Below, piece by piece: positions 24,901 through 63,766 of a stretch of DNA of 64,000 nt; the first letter of the stretch is position 1, and every line of letters starts with the position of its first letter. Location of the stretch: NCBI RefSeq assembly GCF_964340395.1, contig NC_135556.1:9023001-9087000 (forward strand), written 5' to 3'. The notes below the pieces were generated by a model. It did no database searches. It was not told where the DNA came from and was given only the letters and a program-made list of their open reading frames with translations. The DNA comes from Glandiceps talaboti (taxonomy: Eukaryota > Hemichordata > Enteropneusta > Spengelidae). A program made the position numbers and the translations under genes.

Positions 24901-25578
24901 CCTGTCACTGGTTGTAATTAGTCCCACTTGTAAATGCTTGCCTGTCACTGGTTGTAATTAGTTCCACTTGTAAATGCTTGCCTGTCACTGGTTGTAATTA
25001 GTTCCACTAGTAAATGCTTGCCTGTCACTGGTTGTAATTAGTTCCACTTGTAAAGGCTTGCCTGTCACTGGTTGTACCTGGGTATATATACTGATGATCT
25101 AAAGCACCAGAATGAATGTCATGATCATAGCAGTGTATAATTATTACCCCTGGAACAGATATATGCTTATATAGAAATACACATAACTTACTCAAATGCT
25201 TTGGGAGTAAAGAAGTCAATGCAGCCTTAGTTAGCACATAGGAGTCAATTCATCACATAGTAATGTCTATGCTACCAGACTCCCAATGCATTTGCCAGTG
25301 GTTCAAATTTAGCCTGGTGACTTGAACCATTCATAAACACACGATGCTTGATTTTATCAATATACTACATGTTGTATATGTGTATGTCCATAAGAGTCTC
25401 GTTGCCTAACAGAATTATGTTATTCCTGTTTTCAGAAAACTACTCTGATGCAGAGGTGTATTTCACTAAAGCTCAGAAGATAGCTGAGAAGAAACAAGAT
25501 AAGGAAACTATGAACTATATTAAGGACAGTTTAGTGCTGATGAATTCAGAAAAACTTAAAGTAGCAGCACAGAAATGA
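18077..25578 (+). CDS. TTC19: TTC19, mitochondrial TPR protein for complex III, 7 exons, 406 aa
   Basis: Exons 18077-18389, 20093-20184, 21366-21476, 22497-22654, 23651-23891, 24271-24433 and 25436-25578; the sum is 1221 bases and all junction phases agree. TTC19 is an inner-membrane protein that helps keep respiratory complex III working by clearing Rieske-protein fragments. The first about 100 residues are basic and Ser/Arg-rich (RCFHFKN, RRHFVRSKSSRQ), as expected of a mitochondrial presequence. A single membrane helix (GFVFFLAYLIYEYVL) follows at about 105-119. The rest is TPR helices: DAERIYHRAL, KAEELFKESL, VESEKAFLKALYLCEK, FDDAYEYVKKALDLA, YSDAEVYFTKAQKIAEK. Length is close to the human protein (380 aa). 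The introns carry a MULE-like MITE, a hAT-like MITE and a 40-bp minisatellite. Naming rests on domain order, presequence, helix and exon similarity. Confidence 0.88.
18684..18788. mobile_element. 105-bp hAT-like MITE, 8-bp duplication ACACTTGG
   Basis: Ends TTAGTCCTGCTTGCAT and ATGGAAGCAGGACTA are inverted repeats. ACACTTGG flanks both sides (18676-18683 and 18789-18796). It is a very short non-coding element in TTC19 intron 1. Confidence 0.65.
18957..19030. repeat. (TTG)n microsatellite with T- and G-runs
   Basis: About ten GTT repeats, then TTTTTTTT and GGGGGGG, in TTC19 intron 1. Confidence 0.93.
19790..19985. mobile_element. Half copy of the TTAA foldback element of 50915-51269
   Basis: ATAATAACAAACTTTTTACA, GTATTGAGTTACAAACACAG, TGTTGTTTCACAATGATTT, AATTAAAAATCCAAC and CCCAATCCTCATGATTC match the right arm of the element at 50915-51269 in order and spacing. 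Only one arm is present. In TTC19 intron 1. Confidence 0.7.
20263..20609 (-). mobile_element. MITE with TTAGGCCTAA ends, copy 1
   Basis: About 350 bases bounded by TTAGACCTAATAAAAAAA and TTTTTTTTAGGCCTTA. It contains ACTGTCTGGTTCCG, TTCCTATCAGATGTACAGCC and GTCGGCAGTGAAAAGCTA. It is nearly the reverse complement of 59444-59819 over its whole length, so the two are copies of one element in opposite orientation. It is non-coding and lies in TTC19 intron 2. Confidence 0.85.
22886..23372. mobile_element. Mutator-like MITE with 140-bp TIRs and 9-bp duplication
   Basis: The arms begin TAGCTGCAATAATTGTAGC at the left and end GCTACAATTATTGCAGCTA at the right. They match for about 140 bases (GAGGGCTTTTTCGTCTG, TTCCGACGTTTAACCC, ATGCAAATGCAAATAGACG). 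CAGGAGTGA occurs immediately before (22877-22885) and after (23373-23381). Long TIRs with a 9-bp duplication fit the Mutator superfamily. No transposase is encoded. It lies in TTC19 intron 4, and a terminal fragment of the same family is seen at 33432-33452. Confidence 0.8.
24490..24750. mobile_element. Foldback repeat, family 3 (GGAACTTGTTACAAACAG)
   Basis: GGAACTTGTTACAAACAGAG, AATGAATTGGATTAATAACC, TTGGCACAGCATATTGGAAC and TTTTATGGCCTCTTTACGTT are followed by an inverted partner (GAGGCCATAAAACTG, TTATTAATCCAATTCATG). Related text occurs at 41090-41250, 41606-41690 and 43270-43400 in ISWI introns. Confidence 0.65.
24755..25075. repeat. 40-bp minisatellite, about eight copies
   Basis: The unit is TTGTAATTAGTTCCACTTGT plus AAATGCTTGCCTGTCACTGG, nearly perfect through eight copies in TTC19 intron 6. 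The unit seems to come from the end of the adjoining foldback repeat (compare AGTTCCACACATTCATGC at about 41650). Confidence 0.95.
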
Positions 25579-26031
25579 GAGACACTTAGTTTCCTTGCTG
25601 ATTGAATACAATTGCTGCAACAATATTGGTTTCATCAAACTTGCCAAGGTCTCAAAATCAAAGGAACAGACTATCACAGATGTGGCCTGTCAGGACTAAG
25701 GTACTCAGAAACATTTATGCATGAAAAGTTGGATCCAGTCAGGTGTGGCTCCCCCTGACATCATATCAAGACATCTGAGCTGCAAGTTTGTTATGGATGG
25801 TAACTTTTAAAAAAAGCTGGCATCATTTTAGGTGTGGCTCCCCCGACATCATATCTGAGCTGCAAGTTTGCTATGTATGCATTCAATTTGGTAACTTATA
25901 AAAAAAAGGCTGGCATTATATTAGGTGTGGCTTCCCCTGGCATCATAGCAAGATCCACTTTGGGCGAGACTTCCTCGACCTCTGATGTCAAAGCAAGACA
26001 CTTGTGCTGCAAATTTCTATGGTAACAGATA

Positions 26032-26037
26032 AATAAA
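26032..26037 (+). terminator. Poly-A signal for TTC19 (proximal)
   Basis: AATAAA lies 454 bases after the TTC19 stop codon, in sequence with no other gene. It is the first hexamer downstream in a suitable context. The site at 27987 is an alternative distal end. Confidence 0.45.
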
Positions 26038-27986
26038 GGACTTTTACATCTTGCTAATTCTAAGAAATGTGAAACACACTGAAGTCGTGATTAATTGATA
26101 TTAAGATATTTTTAATGACATTTTATTTCCATGGAGAAGATACATCAGTGGAAAGGAATACAAAAATAAAAGGTTTACAACTCTTCTTTCCAACTTAAGA
26201 GTTTACAAGTGTCATTCATTATACGCTTTCCTACCTTAGAATTAGGTAAGACCATTACTATCATAACAATTCTTCAAATGTTACTAACAAAAATTTCAAC
26301 TCGCCGAGTCAAAAAAAGTACAGCAATTGGACAAGCAACATTACAACAATCGTTCTTATCACCAGAAGCAGAAACTATTCTGCCATTTCAATCTACATAA
26401 TGACCTCTGCTTGAACTTCTAATCACAACTTAAAGATGGGCCTAAATCTTTTGATCTAGTAGGTGGTGCTGATCCATGGTGTAGTATAGACGTGAGTGGT
26501 AGCTGATAGTGTGGCACAAATGTTGTATATTTCAGATAGAAATATAAAGTATTTAACTTTCTCAGCTTCTGCTGCAATCTGAGATTGTCTGTATGAACTA
26601 CATAAAACCACTTCTGTATCCTACCAATCTAACAAGCAATTGTGACTGACAAGATGTCTATCTTCTGACTTTAATTTTTGAACTGATACATGTACATAGT
26701 TACTGTATATGTACAGAATGAATAATTTGAGGACTTTTACCAGTTTTAGGGAGGGTGGGGGGGGGGGGCAGAGTTAGACTAAGGGATTTGTTGTTGTGGG
26801 TGTGTATTACTTGCTTACACATGTGTTGGTGTGTTGGTGAGTGATCAGAAGTGTCCACAATGAGTCTTTCACTCTAGGGCAAGACACTGTATAGATGTGC
26901 ATTTACAGGTATGTGTCTAAATGATACAGGTCTGTTTGCACTATGGAGTTTAATTATCAGATGTAGTAACTGAATAAAAACCCTACATGGACTGTTTTTG
27001 TTATATATGACATATGTATGATATATAAGATGGCGTCATTATTTCAATAGTTGGACAACTACTGACAATATGCATATACATACAAACTGGATTTCAAAAA
27101 ACCATCCCATAAATTTTGTGGTTTTAGCATACATATTTTACATATGTGTACAGACCACATTCATTAGTAGTAGGACATCAAGGTTGGTATAAAGAAACCC
27201 TCCTTATATGACAGCGGAGCAAAAAATTCTCCACTTGAAATCCACCGATATCCCATTTTTGACTTCTCAGATGTAAGCACAGGACAACAACTTTTAACAT
27301 AATTCATGAATATTGTTGTGATAGTAACACTGAAAATCTGGGATTGACTCATGGGCCTTTGAGAATCTTTATATGACAGGAACAGCAAATTCTCTTCTTG
27401 ATGCTGGCAGATGTCCTATTTCCAACTTCTCAGAGGTACAGAAGCCTGCCCATGTTCCATTTTCTACTTCTGCATTTGAAGCCTGCCCATAGATGTCCCA
27501 TTTTCTACTTCTCAGCTGTACACACATGGCACAATTTCTGACAGAAATCTCTAATATTGCTGAGACCTCTTTCAGTCAACTGTATTGCATAGCTCTGAAA
27601 ATAATGATCATCCACAAAAAGTGTCCAGGGACATCAGAATAGTTGAGTGATAGGTTTATCTAGATCATCATCTGCCATATCATCATCTTTCATGTACTTC
27701 TCTTGCACTGAGGGCGCTGTGCTTGGTGGTTAAGGAGAACATTGCTGTTTGTGGAAAGATGGCTGACACCTCTAATATCAAATCACAACCCATATTGCTA
27801 TCGTGAAAGTGGAAACTAGTTCAAGTCTACTCAAGTTTCACAATCATTTTAGTGATTTTCAGACCAAACCATGTGCTTATAATCATTTGTACTAGTTTCA
27901 TTTTCTGCTATAATTTTATTGTTATTGTTCATTTTTATGTCTGCCATAAATGTGCTCAACCCTCACGAAAGTTTTTTACGAGTCTA

Positions 27987-27992
27987 AATAAA
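27987..27992 (+). terminator. Poly-A signal, possible distal TTC19 end
   Basis: AATAAA inside TCTAAATAAAGTTTATTATT. It could end a long TTC19 3' UTR or the tail of an old inserted sequence; which one cannot be told from sequence alone. Confidence 0.35.
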
Positions 27993-28731
27993 GTTTATTA
28001 TTATTTAATATTTATGTATATGATGGGGATGTAAATAATTTTAAAAGTAGCATGTAAAATTGGAGAAGTAGGCAGTAATATCTATGTGGAAGACCCGTGA
28101 ACGTGTTCAACAATTCACATACAGTGGCTTGTGTTTCCCAGCTACTGGCCCTCTTCATGCTTATCTACATCCCTGCTATGTGTATAGGCATCAATATAAA
28201 ATTCACTTCCCTGTCACTTGTGTTTTAAAACCTTCAATACTGCTATATTGTGGCAAATAGTGATAGACTGAAAATCTTTTCAAATAACCATTTTCTATGA
28301 TGACTTTGTATTCTTTGTGGACAATATTCAACTTTGCTCATTCATGTGTTTGCCTTGGTAAACTTCACTACAACATAAAAAAAAAATTTCTTCTGTTTAG
28401 CATCATAATCAATTCAATTCAATTCAATTTAATTCAATTTAATTCAATTCAATTCAATATGAAAGCAGAGACATGATTTCAGAGGATGGCAAAAAGACAT
28501 GTGAAAATAAAATTGGCTTCTTAATTAATTCTCGGTACCTGCATTAACATTTTACCTCCTGCTAGGGGGTCAAAATAGAACAAGAAGGTTAACTTATTCT
28601 CACATGCGTCTGTCGCAACTCTCTAATAGTAAAGCACAGAGCGAAAGTCACTGTGTTGACCAAGAAATGATTGTTATTTTTATGACACATCTACTAGGAG
28701 GTAAAATTCTATTTCAGATAATGAGAAAAGA

Positions 28732-30966
28732 TCAATGATATTCAACACTTATCACCATGATTTTAAAAGGATATTGGAAATATTGAAAATCAGTGCCAAT
28801 AGCTGATGACATGAGAGCTTGTAGGTTCCTTTCCTCTAGATCACCAAAGACATAGCCATTGGCTTTATCTGCCAGTCTTAATACTTGTAACATTCTCTCT
28901 TTATCCTGTAATGCACAAAAAAAAATTAAGTGAATGAGTCATGATATTTTAAAGGGAAATGTCAGGAAATAAAGGTAATTCATAAACTTTGAGTTCTGGA
29001 GAGTCATTTCATGATTTCACATCACATAAATTTCGCTTTATTGCTGAAGAACACCAAATTGAAACTCTTATTTTACCTATATCGTTTTTTCAGTCTTACA
29101 CTATTGCAGCATGGAGATTACCATACATGGATATGTATTAGATGAACAATGAATATTCATGAATCCTAAGTGCTTATTTCCTTCAGATAAATAGTCATGA
29201 ATATGCATAACGTTCATCTAATAAATGCAAACTAACTGACCTGAACATTGAGAGTTGTAAATGAAACCAGGCTGTAATCTTGAATAACATCAACCAGAGT
29301 TTTATTTAACTTGCAATACTTCTTGGTGAATGGATCACTGTCCAGGTGTTCTAACAGATAATGTAAATCTAACACATCTGTGTAGTAGTCTAAGTTGAAG
29401 GCTGAAATGAAGAACATAGATAGAAATATTCATGTGATATCTGATATTTCATGGATCATTGTCAAGGTGTTCTCAAAAATTATTATGCAAATCTAACACA
29501 TCAGTGGAGTAATCTAGGTTGAAAGATGTAACAAAGAATAAAGATGCAAAGATTCATTGATGTTACACTTCTTGGTGATTGGATTACTGTCCAGGTGTTC
29601 TTACAGATTAATATGCAAATGTAACACATCTGTGCAGTAATCTAGATTGAAAGCTACAATGGAGAATAAAGTTACAGATATTCAATGATGTGAAACTTCT
29701 TGGTAAATGGATCACTGCCCAGGTGTTCAAACAGATGATATTCAGAGAAGGTAACTAACTAACATGTTCCCTGTCAGGGTAACTAAGTACTGTACTTACC
29801 TAGCTTTCCAAACTTCTCCACCAAGTCCATTTTAGAAAGTACATTGATGTGAGGCATTTCCATTTGTAACATTGTGGACAATGATGTTAGTAGAACAGAT
29901 ATGAATTTAGCAGCATCACTACAGTAGTGAGAATCTACCAGGTGTACTGCTGTCAACTAGAAAACAACCAATGACAAAGTGAGAATCTACCAGGTGTACT
30001 GCTGTCAAATAGAAAACAACCAATGACAAAGTGAGAATCTACCAGGTGTACTGCTGTCAACTAGAAAACAACCAATGACAAAGTGAGAATCTCGAACTTA
30101 CTCTGAAAATACTGACATAATATTAAATAATAATCTTTACTTATCAAATAAATTCAGAAATTTGTGGAATGGTTGCCACTTTGCAGCAACCTAGTGCTTT
30201 AGTGTCCAAAAGCAGGAGGAAATTGGACTGAGTATCCGGGGAAAACCTGTGTTGTTTGGCTGGGTCAATCTGAGCATCACCCTTCTTACCTGGTTAATTT
30301 TTAATCAAACCCAGTCGACATTGGATGAGTTTGAACCCAGACTACAGTGGTAAGAGGCGTACAAGCTAACCACTTGGCCACCAACAACCCACACAATCAT
30401 ACCATAAGACTAAGAGTTATGATGTAACTTTTTTTACACCAAAATCATACCTGAAGGGTCATGCTGTCAACTTTGATGTACTGTGACATTACTTTACCTT
30501 GATCTAGTGGTATCCTATCATTTAATGCCAAAGAGACTAACAGTACAACAAGGGGTAAATACTGTCAACCTACCCTGTAATTCCACTTCTGTAGTAAACC
30601 TGCAATCACTTTCATTGAGGAATGGTGGGTATATAGTTCAACCTGACCAGGACAGTCAAACAACAAATATTTATCTTTTGTGTGCTCTTGAAGTTGTTTG
30701 TTCAACCAGTCAGAGTTTTTCTCCAGGTATTCCATACAGTATATAAGACCACCATTGGGTCCTAGTTTGAGTGTATCCATTACATCACTAAGAGTCACAA
30801 GTGATGACAAGTCTATGGCAACCTCATATGGTATATTATCATTGGCTGGATCAAGGTTTATGATGGCTACCTTCCGACCGAGTCCCTCCATGAACTGTTT
30901 CATAGCAGCACAGTATGTCGTCTTACCAGCACCGGGTGGACCAATAACAAACTGTCCGAATGGCAT
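28732..30966 (-). CDS. GPN2: GPN2, GPN-loop GTPase 2, 4 exons, 294 aa
   Basis: Exons in transcript order 30966-30574, 29956-29800, 29401-29241, 28905-28732 (885 bases, phases agree). GPN-loop GTPases act as dimers in the cytoplasmic assembly and nuclear import of RNA polymerase II; GPN2 is one of three paralogues. Visible motifs: G1 GPPGAGKTT at residues 9-17, the Gly-Pro-Asn insertion in LGPNGG at 69-71, G3 DCPGQ at 104-108 and G4 SKMD at about 172-175. The [20 protein letters not shown] stretch (exon 3) and the [20 protein letters not shown] tail match GPN2 and not GPN1 or GPN3. Length is near human GPN2 (310 aa), with a shorter C-terminus. The start MPFGQFVIG is the natural one. Two of its three introns hold tandem copies of neighbouring exon sequence. 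Confidence 0.93.
28949..29235. mobile_element. MITE of the AGGGGAA/TTAA family in GPN2 intron 3
   Basis: Begins TTTAAAGGGAAATGTCAGG, contains GTTCTGGAGAGTCATTTCAT and ATTAGATGAACAATGAATAT, and ends ACGTTCATCTAATAAATGC. The end lies within about ten bases of the 5' splice site of GPN2 exon 3 (minus strand, donor at 29240). Other copies are at 36512-36800, 52877-53060 and 53696-53942. Confidence 0.75.
29447..29745 (-). pseudogene. Two and a half decayed tandem copies of GPN2 exon 3
   Basis: Downstream of the true exon 3 acceptor (29401) the 125-bp exon-plus-intron piece recurs at about 29447-29565, 29566-29690 and 29691-29745. Read on the minus strand, the copies still translate to pieces such as [13 protein letters not shown] and [14 protein letters not shown], each then broken by a stop where the true exon reads LLEHLD. 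They are exon relics in the host's own intron and are not expected to be used. Confidence 0.85.
29927..30092 (-). repeat. 52-bp tandem copies of the GPN2 exon 2 acceptor region
   Basis: Three units start at 29927, 29979 and 30031, with a partial fourth at 30083. Each holds the first 30 bases of exon 2 ([10 protein letters not shown]), the acceptor and about 22 bases of intron. The true acceptor AG is at 29957-29958. The AG is lost in the second unit and kept in the third (near 30061). Confidence 0.9.
30190..30395 (-). mobile_element. tRNA-derived SINE
   Basis: On the minus strand an A-box-like TGGCCAAGTGG (30370-30380) and a B-box-like GGTTCAAACTC (about 30326-30336) are spaced as in a tRNA promoter. 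They are followed by body sequence with CCAATGTCGACTGGGTTTG. It lies in GPN2 intron 1. The promoter boxes are visible, but activity is unknown. Confidence 0.65.
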
Positions 30967-32359
30967 GATTGACAGCGGGTTATTGTAGTTACTTTGTGTC
31001 TGACATTCAATTGACTGTTGTTGTCTTTGGTGTTTGCTTTTGTGATCCTCTATTTTAGATCATTATGAAACTTCTGAAAAACAATCAGAATAATTTACTG
31101 CAATATGCTGTGTGACTGATCAGAAGGTCAAATTCAAAATTACAATATGCAAATTATGAGTGTGATGATATGGGGTCATTGTGGCTGAATGGCATTGATT
31201 GGCTGCCTCAGGCTTTGACTCTGGAGGTTGCAGGTTTGAGCCAAGCTGTTTCTGAATGGCGGAAATCATTGAGCAAGATTTGAACCATGATTGCGGTTCA
31301 ATCAATCCAACTGTAAACAATTGAGACCTGGCAGGACGGTGCAGTTGCTATGTGTGTGCTATGGGCTTACAGAGACTGCAATGGAGTGTATGCTCCTCAG
31401 AGAATTGAGGAAGTAAAAATATATATTGGGCGATTGTAGCAATATATGTCTGTGTCACTGAGGGTAATCATGACATCTATTGTGGAAAGTGTTTTATAAA
31501 TGTGTTTACATTCACATAATTTAGACATTCACATGACCCAGCTATAAACTCAAACTTGACATGTGTAATTTCTTCAAATTCATCATCTGTGTGGATATAA
31601 TATTATGTATTTATTTGAACACGGTATTAAAATTCCTAGAAGAATTACTAAAGAGGGAGTGGGGTGCAAGCCATTCATTTGAAATAAGACATCTGATGTG
31701 ACTCGACTTGAGAAGCTATCAGTATGAAATCATTAAATGTCTTTTCTGTCATATGTTCAAGTTTTTCGTTATTACTTTTCCACTGCTATCAAACTATAGA
31801 CATCTGTTTAATTTTCACATATAATAATCAGTCAGATTATTAAAACTATTACATGTAACATTAAGTTGAATAACACTAAATATTAGCAGTGGCTAATCGG
31901 GTGTCAGGAAATTGCTTACACTAGTTACAGTTACACTGTACAGTACAGTGTACAGCTATTCTGGGGTCTGTCCCCTTACACATAATTTTATTAATATGCA
32001 GAACGTCACTGCAGAATAAAATGCTTCTGATTGTGAACCTACCAATTAAATCGGGATATACACTAACACAACTGTGCAGACATTGGGATACGTAAGTGAT
32101 CTCCTGATCCCGGGCTCATGATGTACATGCATGTGGAAATGGAAGCTCGAGCTCGTATTCGTCTGCCATTTATTCATTGATGAGTGGTGTAGAGGGCGCC
32201 CTATCGAAATCTGTACGAACATTGACGACACTCGGCAGAGTTCGGTAATTTCCGTGTACCACATCTGAGCGCGCGTTCAGTGGACCGGCATTTTCTCGAA
32301 ACGGACAAAGGGAAGTTTCGTGCTAAGAAGTGTCTTACTCAGAGAAAAAAACGACAAAA
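30967..32359. promoter_or_regulatory. Divergent interval between GPN2 and ISWI
   Basis: The start codons are 1.39 kb apart on opposite strands. The 5' flank of the ISWI gene (about 32220-32350) is GC-richer, with GAGCGCGCGTTCAGTGG. The GPN2 side is AT-rich. A SINE occupies 31165-31440. No further gene is recognised. Confidence 0.5.
31165..31440 (+). mobile_element. tRNA-derived SINE, second family, copy 1
   Basis: A-box-like TGGCTGAATGG (31182-31192) and B-box-like GGTTTGAGCC (31233-31242). The body has TTTCTGAATGGCGGAAATCA, GCAAGATTTGAACCATGATT and GAATTGAGGAAGTAAAA. The same body order is found on the minus strand at 62430-62700. Confidence 0.65.
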
Positions 32360-54428
<22,069 letters not shown>

Positions 54429-54442
54429 ATTGACTGACGGAG

Positions 54443-54448
54443 AATAAA
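54443..54448 (+). terminator. Poly-A signal close after the ISWI stop
   Basis: AATAAA starts 15 bases after the stop codon TGA (54426-54428). Use of this site would leave a 3' UTR of only a few tens of bases, so the signal at 56035 may be preferred. Confidence 0.35.
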
Positions 54449-55349
54449 GTCATCTCGTCTGTCTGTCTGTCTGCACTGTCATTCATTGTTAATGTATGAC
54501 TGGATGTTTTTAAATACACAAACATTTTGTATATGGTTTGTCTGTGTAGCTAGTACTATATAGGTCTCTCTCTCTCTCTGTTTTGTAAATTCTACATCCA
54601 AACCTGACCAAATTACTGTCAACAACACTTACTGCATTATCACACAGACACTTGTTGTATTAAGGTCCACAAGTTGTAAGGGCAGAATCAAGTTGAAAGG
54701 CATTCAGAATCTGGTTTTGTCAGAAAATGTACTTTTGTTTCTTTATGGAAGTGTTCGGAGATTTTTTTTTTTTGTCCACCAGGTTTAATCATTCATATGG
54801 AGTATTGGTAAGACTAGATTCTTCTAATCAGCTGTAAAAATGATATCTTGCACTTAATTGGCTAGGTTGTTATAACACACGCATTCCAATTGGCTGATTT
54901 GTGGAGTGGTCTTATTACACCATGTCTAATTGGCTGATTTGTGGAGTGGTTATACTACACCTGTTGTGCTGATTTGTGAATCAGTTATATTACACCTGTT
55001 CTCATTGGCTGATTTATGAAGCAGCTATATTACATCAATTGCATTGGTTTATCTATGGAAATTGTCATAGTACACATCCCTGTAGAATGTACCATCAGTG
55101 ATGCAACCATGGCAACAGCAAATCAGTTTCAGTGTTGTCAAGTCATGTTTCTCATATCACATCAACATCTCTGTCCAAGGTGGTAGAAAATGTCTTGACC
55201 CTTGAATGGTAAATTTTGAATATAGTTAGAGATACTTGTGACATTGAGACTCAACAATGATGATTTCTGGCTAGTGGTACAAAGGTTTAATATGCAAGAT
55301 AAAACCTGTCATGCCATGCTTATCAGCTAGCACTCACAAAGGGGTTGAC

Positions 55350-55610
55350 CTTTGCATGAGGGCACCCCATCACAGCGTACCTTACAGACTATCGTTGCAT
55401 GAGGGCACCCCATCACAGCGTACCTTACAGACTAATGTTGTGTGAGGGTCCCCCATCACAGTGTACCTTACAGACTACCGTTGCCTGTTGGTGCCTCATA
55501 ACAGCTTACCTTTCAGACTACTGTTGCATGAGGGCACCCCATCACAGTGTACCTTTCAGATTACCGTTGCGTGAGGGCACCCCATCACAGCATACCATAC
55601 AGACTGACAA
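55350..55610. repeat. 42-bp minisatellite, about six copies
   Basis: The unit contains GCATGAGGGCACCCCATCAC, AGCGTACCTTACAGACT and ACCGTT. In the ISWI 3' flank. Confidence 0.93.
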
Positions 55611-56034
55611 AAGTTATGAGGAGAAATTCTGCTTCAGCACCGATTAGCTTTTTGATTTTAATAAATCTATATATGTGGGCTCGTAATATTTCACAGATAG
55701 GCTTTCATTGAATCTGGAAACAAAGAATGGGATATTAAGAGATTATATATTTTGACCATGATGCTTTGCTGTATTCCAAATACATATATCTATCTAATTT
55801 TTGCTGCCTCACAATACATAGGAATGTGCTCATGACAAAAATTGACATGTTTTAAGAAATGCCATCCACAAATCCTGATGTTTTCCTGCCTGTGTTTCAA
55901 TCATAACTCTTCAGCTGTTACACCTGTCCCGTCAATATTTCATATTTCCCCCTCATCATGTCATATTTATTGTACGATTAGAGTTATATAACATTCATGT
56001 AGACCTAAAAAAGTAAATATTTTCTTGCTTTGTC

Positions 56035-56040
56035 AATAAA
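56035..56040 (+). terminator. Poly-A signal, possible main ISWI 3' end
   Basis: AATAAA within TTTGTCAATAAATGTTTTGT, followed by GT-rich sequence, is a good mRNA end context. It would give ISWI a 3' UTR of about 1.6 kb. Confidence 0.45.
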
Positions 56041-57307
56041 TGTTTTGTATTTTATGATTGGTGGGGATTGTTTCTATATGTATGTATGGATGTATGTGTG
56101 CGTGCATGCGTATGTGTGTGTGTGTGTGTATGTATGTATGTAGGTAGGGAAGTAGGTAGGTAGTTAGATGTGTGTATATGTATGTGTGTATGTATGTAAT
56201 GAATGCTGTATGCATGCACACATGTATATACGTACGTATGTATGTACGTACGTACGTACGTACGTACCTACGTGCATACGTACATAGGTACATATGTATG
56301 TATGTCTGTGTATTTATGTATGTATGTGTGTGTGTGTGTATGTATGTATGCTTGTGCGTGCAAATAACTTTCCTGTCTTACAAATCTGTTTCAAAGTTCA
56401 TTTATTTGCTTCAGTAGAAAATGCTAAATTTTACAAATATAAATAGAAATACAACTCTTTTAGAATGATTTGCAAAATAAGACATCTTTTAGAAAATATT
56501 TGACATTACTTTAATATAAGTACATATAATTGCAAAATCAGCTTTCATAAAATTTACAAAAGATCCTGTCATTAATGTAAAATAATACAGTACCTTACGC
56601 CTGCAAAGTAACTGATACATGTATTTCCCTGTCTTAAAAAAAAGCTATAAAATGTCCTCACAATGTCGACAGCATTCATGCTCTGTGTGTTCAACCTATT
56701 GGTTTTCTACAGTATTTTCTAGGTCATAATATTATAAGGTCACACAGATCTATATGGAACTATTTGGTAAATGGGAGAACAAGACATGAGCCTGCAAGTC
56801 TTTATAGTGTCCTGAAAAATGTGCCAAGTTCAATTCCGTGGTATCTCTGAGAACATGTGTGTTTTTGTTGGGTGATACTGCACCTTGTACATCTTTGACC
56901 ATCATGGTGTATCAAAGTACATATTAACCGAGCTGTACAGGAAAGTATATTTCTATGATGTCTGAAGGATCATGTTTTACTGGCGCTGTCAATGTCAATT
57001 TTGTACTTGGGGGGGGGGGGGGGGGGAGACCCTATTTTGATGAGGCATTCGCAATGTGCCAAGTTCATTGGTGCCCAAGTAAATCTCAGTAGAGGAATGT
57101 ACAGTGGATCTGGCAAGTGTCATATGTGGCAGACCACTTGCCAGGTCGACTATCTACCCTTCTACGGAGGCTAATACCCAGGACACCTAGCTTTGAATCT
57201 AAATGGTTGTTAGATGATCTTGACTCTAATAACAGTACATGAGGTGAAATGACACCAAAATTATCATAACCACAGTGAAGGGTTCTGAACTAAAGAAAAC
57301 CATGTTC

Positions 57308-63766
<6,459 letters not shown>

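Larger units (their letters stand above)
25579..28731. other. Convergent 3' region between TTC19 and GPN2
   Basis: No coding exon is recognised. 25740-26030 holds three diverged 90-bp units with AGGTGTGGCTCCCC and GAGCTGCAAGTTTG. An AATAAA at 26032-26037 is a good TTC19 poly-A candidate, and a second one at 27987-27992 (TCTAAATAAAGTTTATT) is stronger in context. 27190-27530 has several partial repeats with CCCATTTTCTACTTCTCAG-like text. 28409-28455 is an AATTC/AATTT tract. Confidence 0.6.
54429..57307. other. Convergent 3' region between ISWI and the CNBD gene
   Basis: No coding exon is recognised. 54880-55030 has about four loose 45-bp units with TTGGCTGATTTGTGGAGTGG. 55350-55610 is a 42-bp minisatellite. 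56035-56040 is an AATAAA poly-A signal, probably for ISWI. 56065-56350 is a mixed TATG/TACG/GT microsatellite, and 57009-57028 is a G-run. Confidence 0.6.

Noticed and set aside
24755-25075. CRISPR array (regular 40-bp units)
   Set aside because: Units are contiguous with no variable spacers; eukaryotic intron minisatellite.
30190-30395. Functional tRNA gene
   Set aside because: A- and B-box-like motifs exist but no cloverleaf can be paired; it is a SINE head.
32046-32264. 72-codon minus-strand frame upstream of ISWI as a gene
   Set aside because: No family resemblance, no splice partners, and it lies in the promoter interval.
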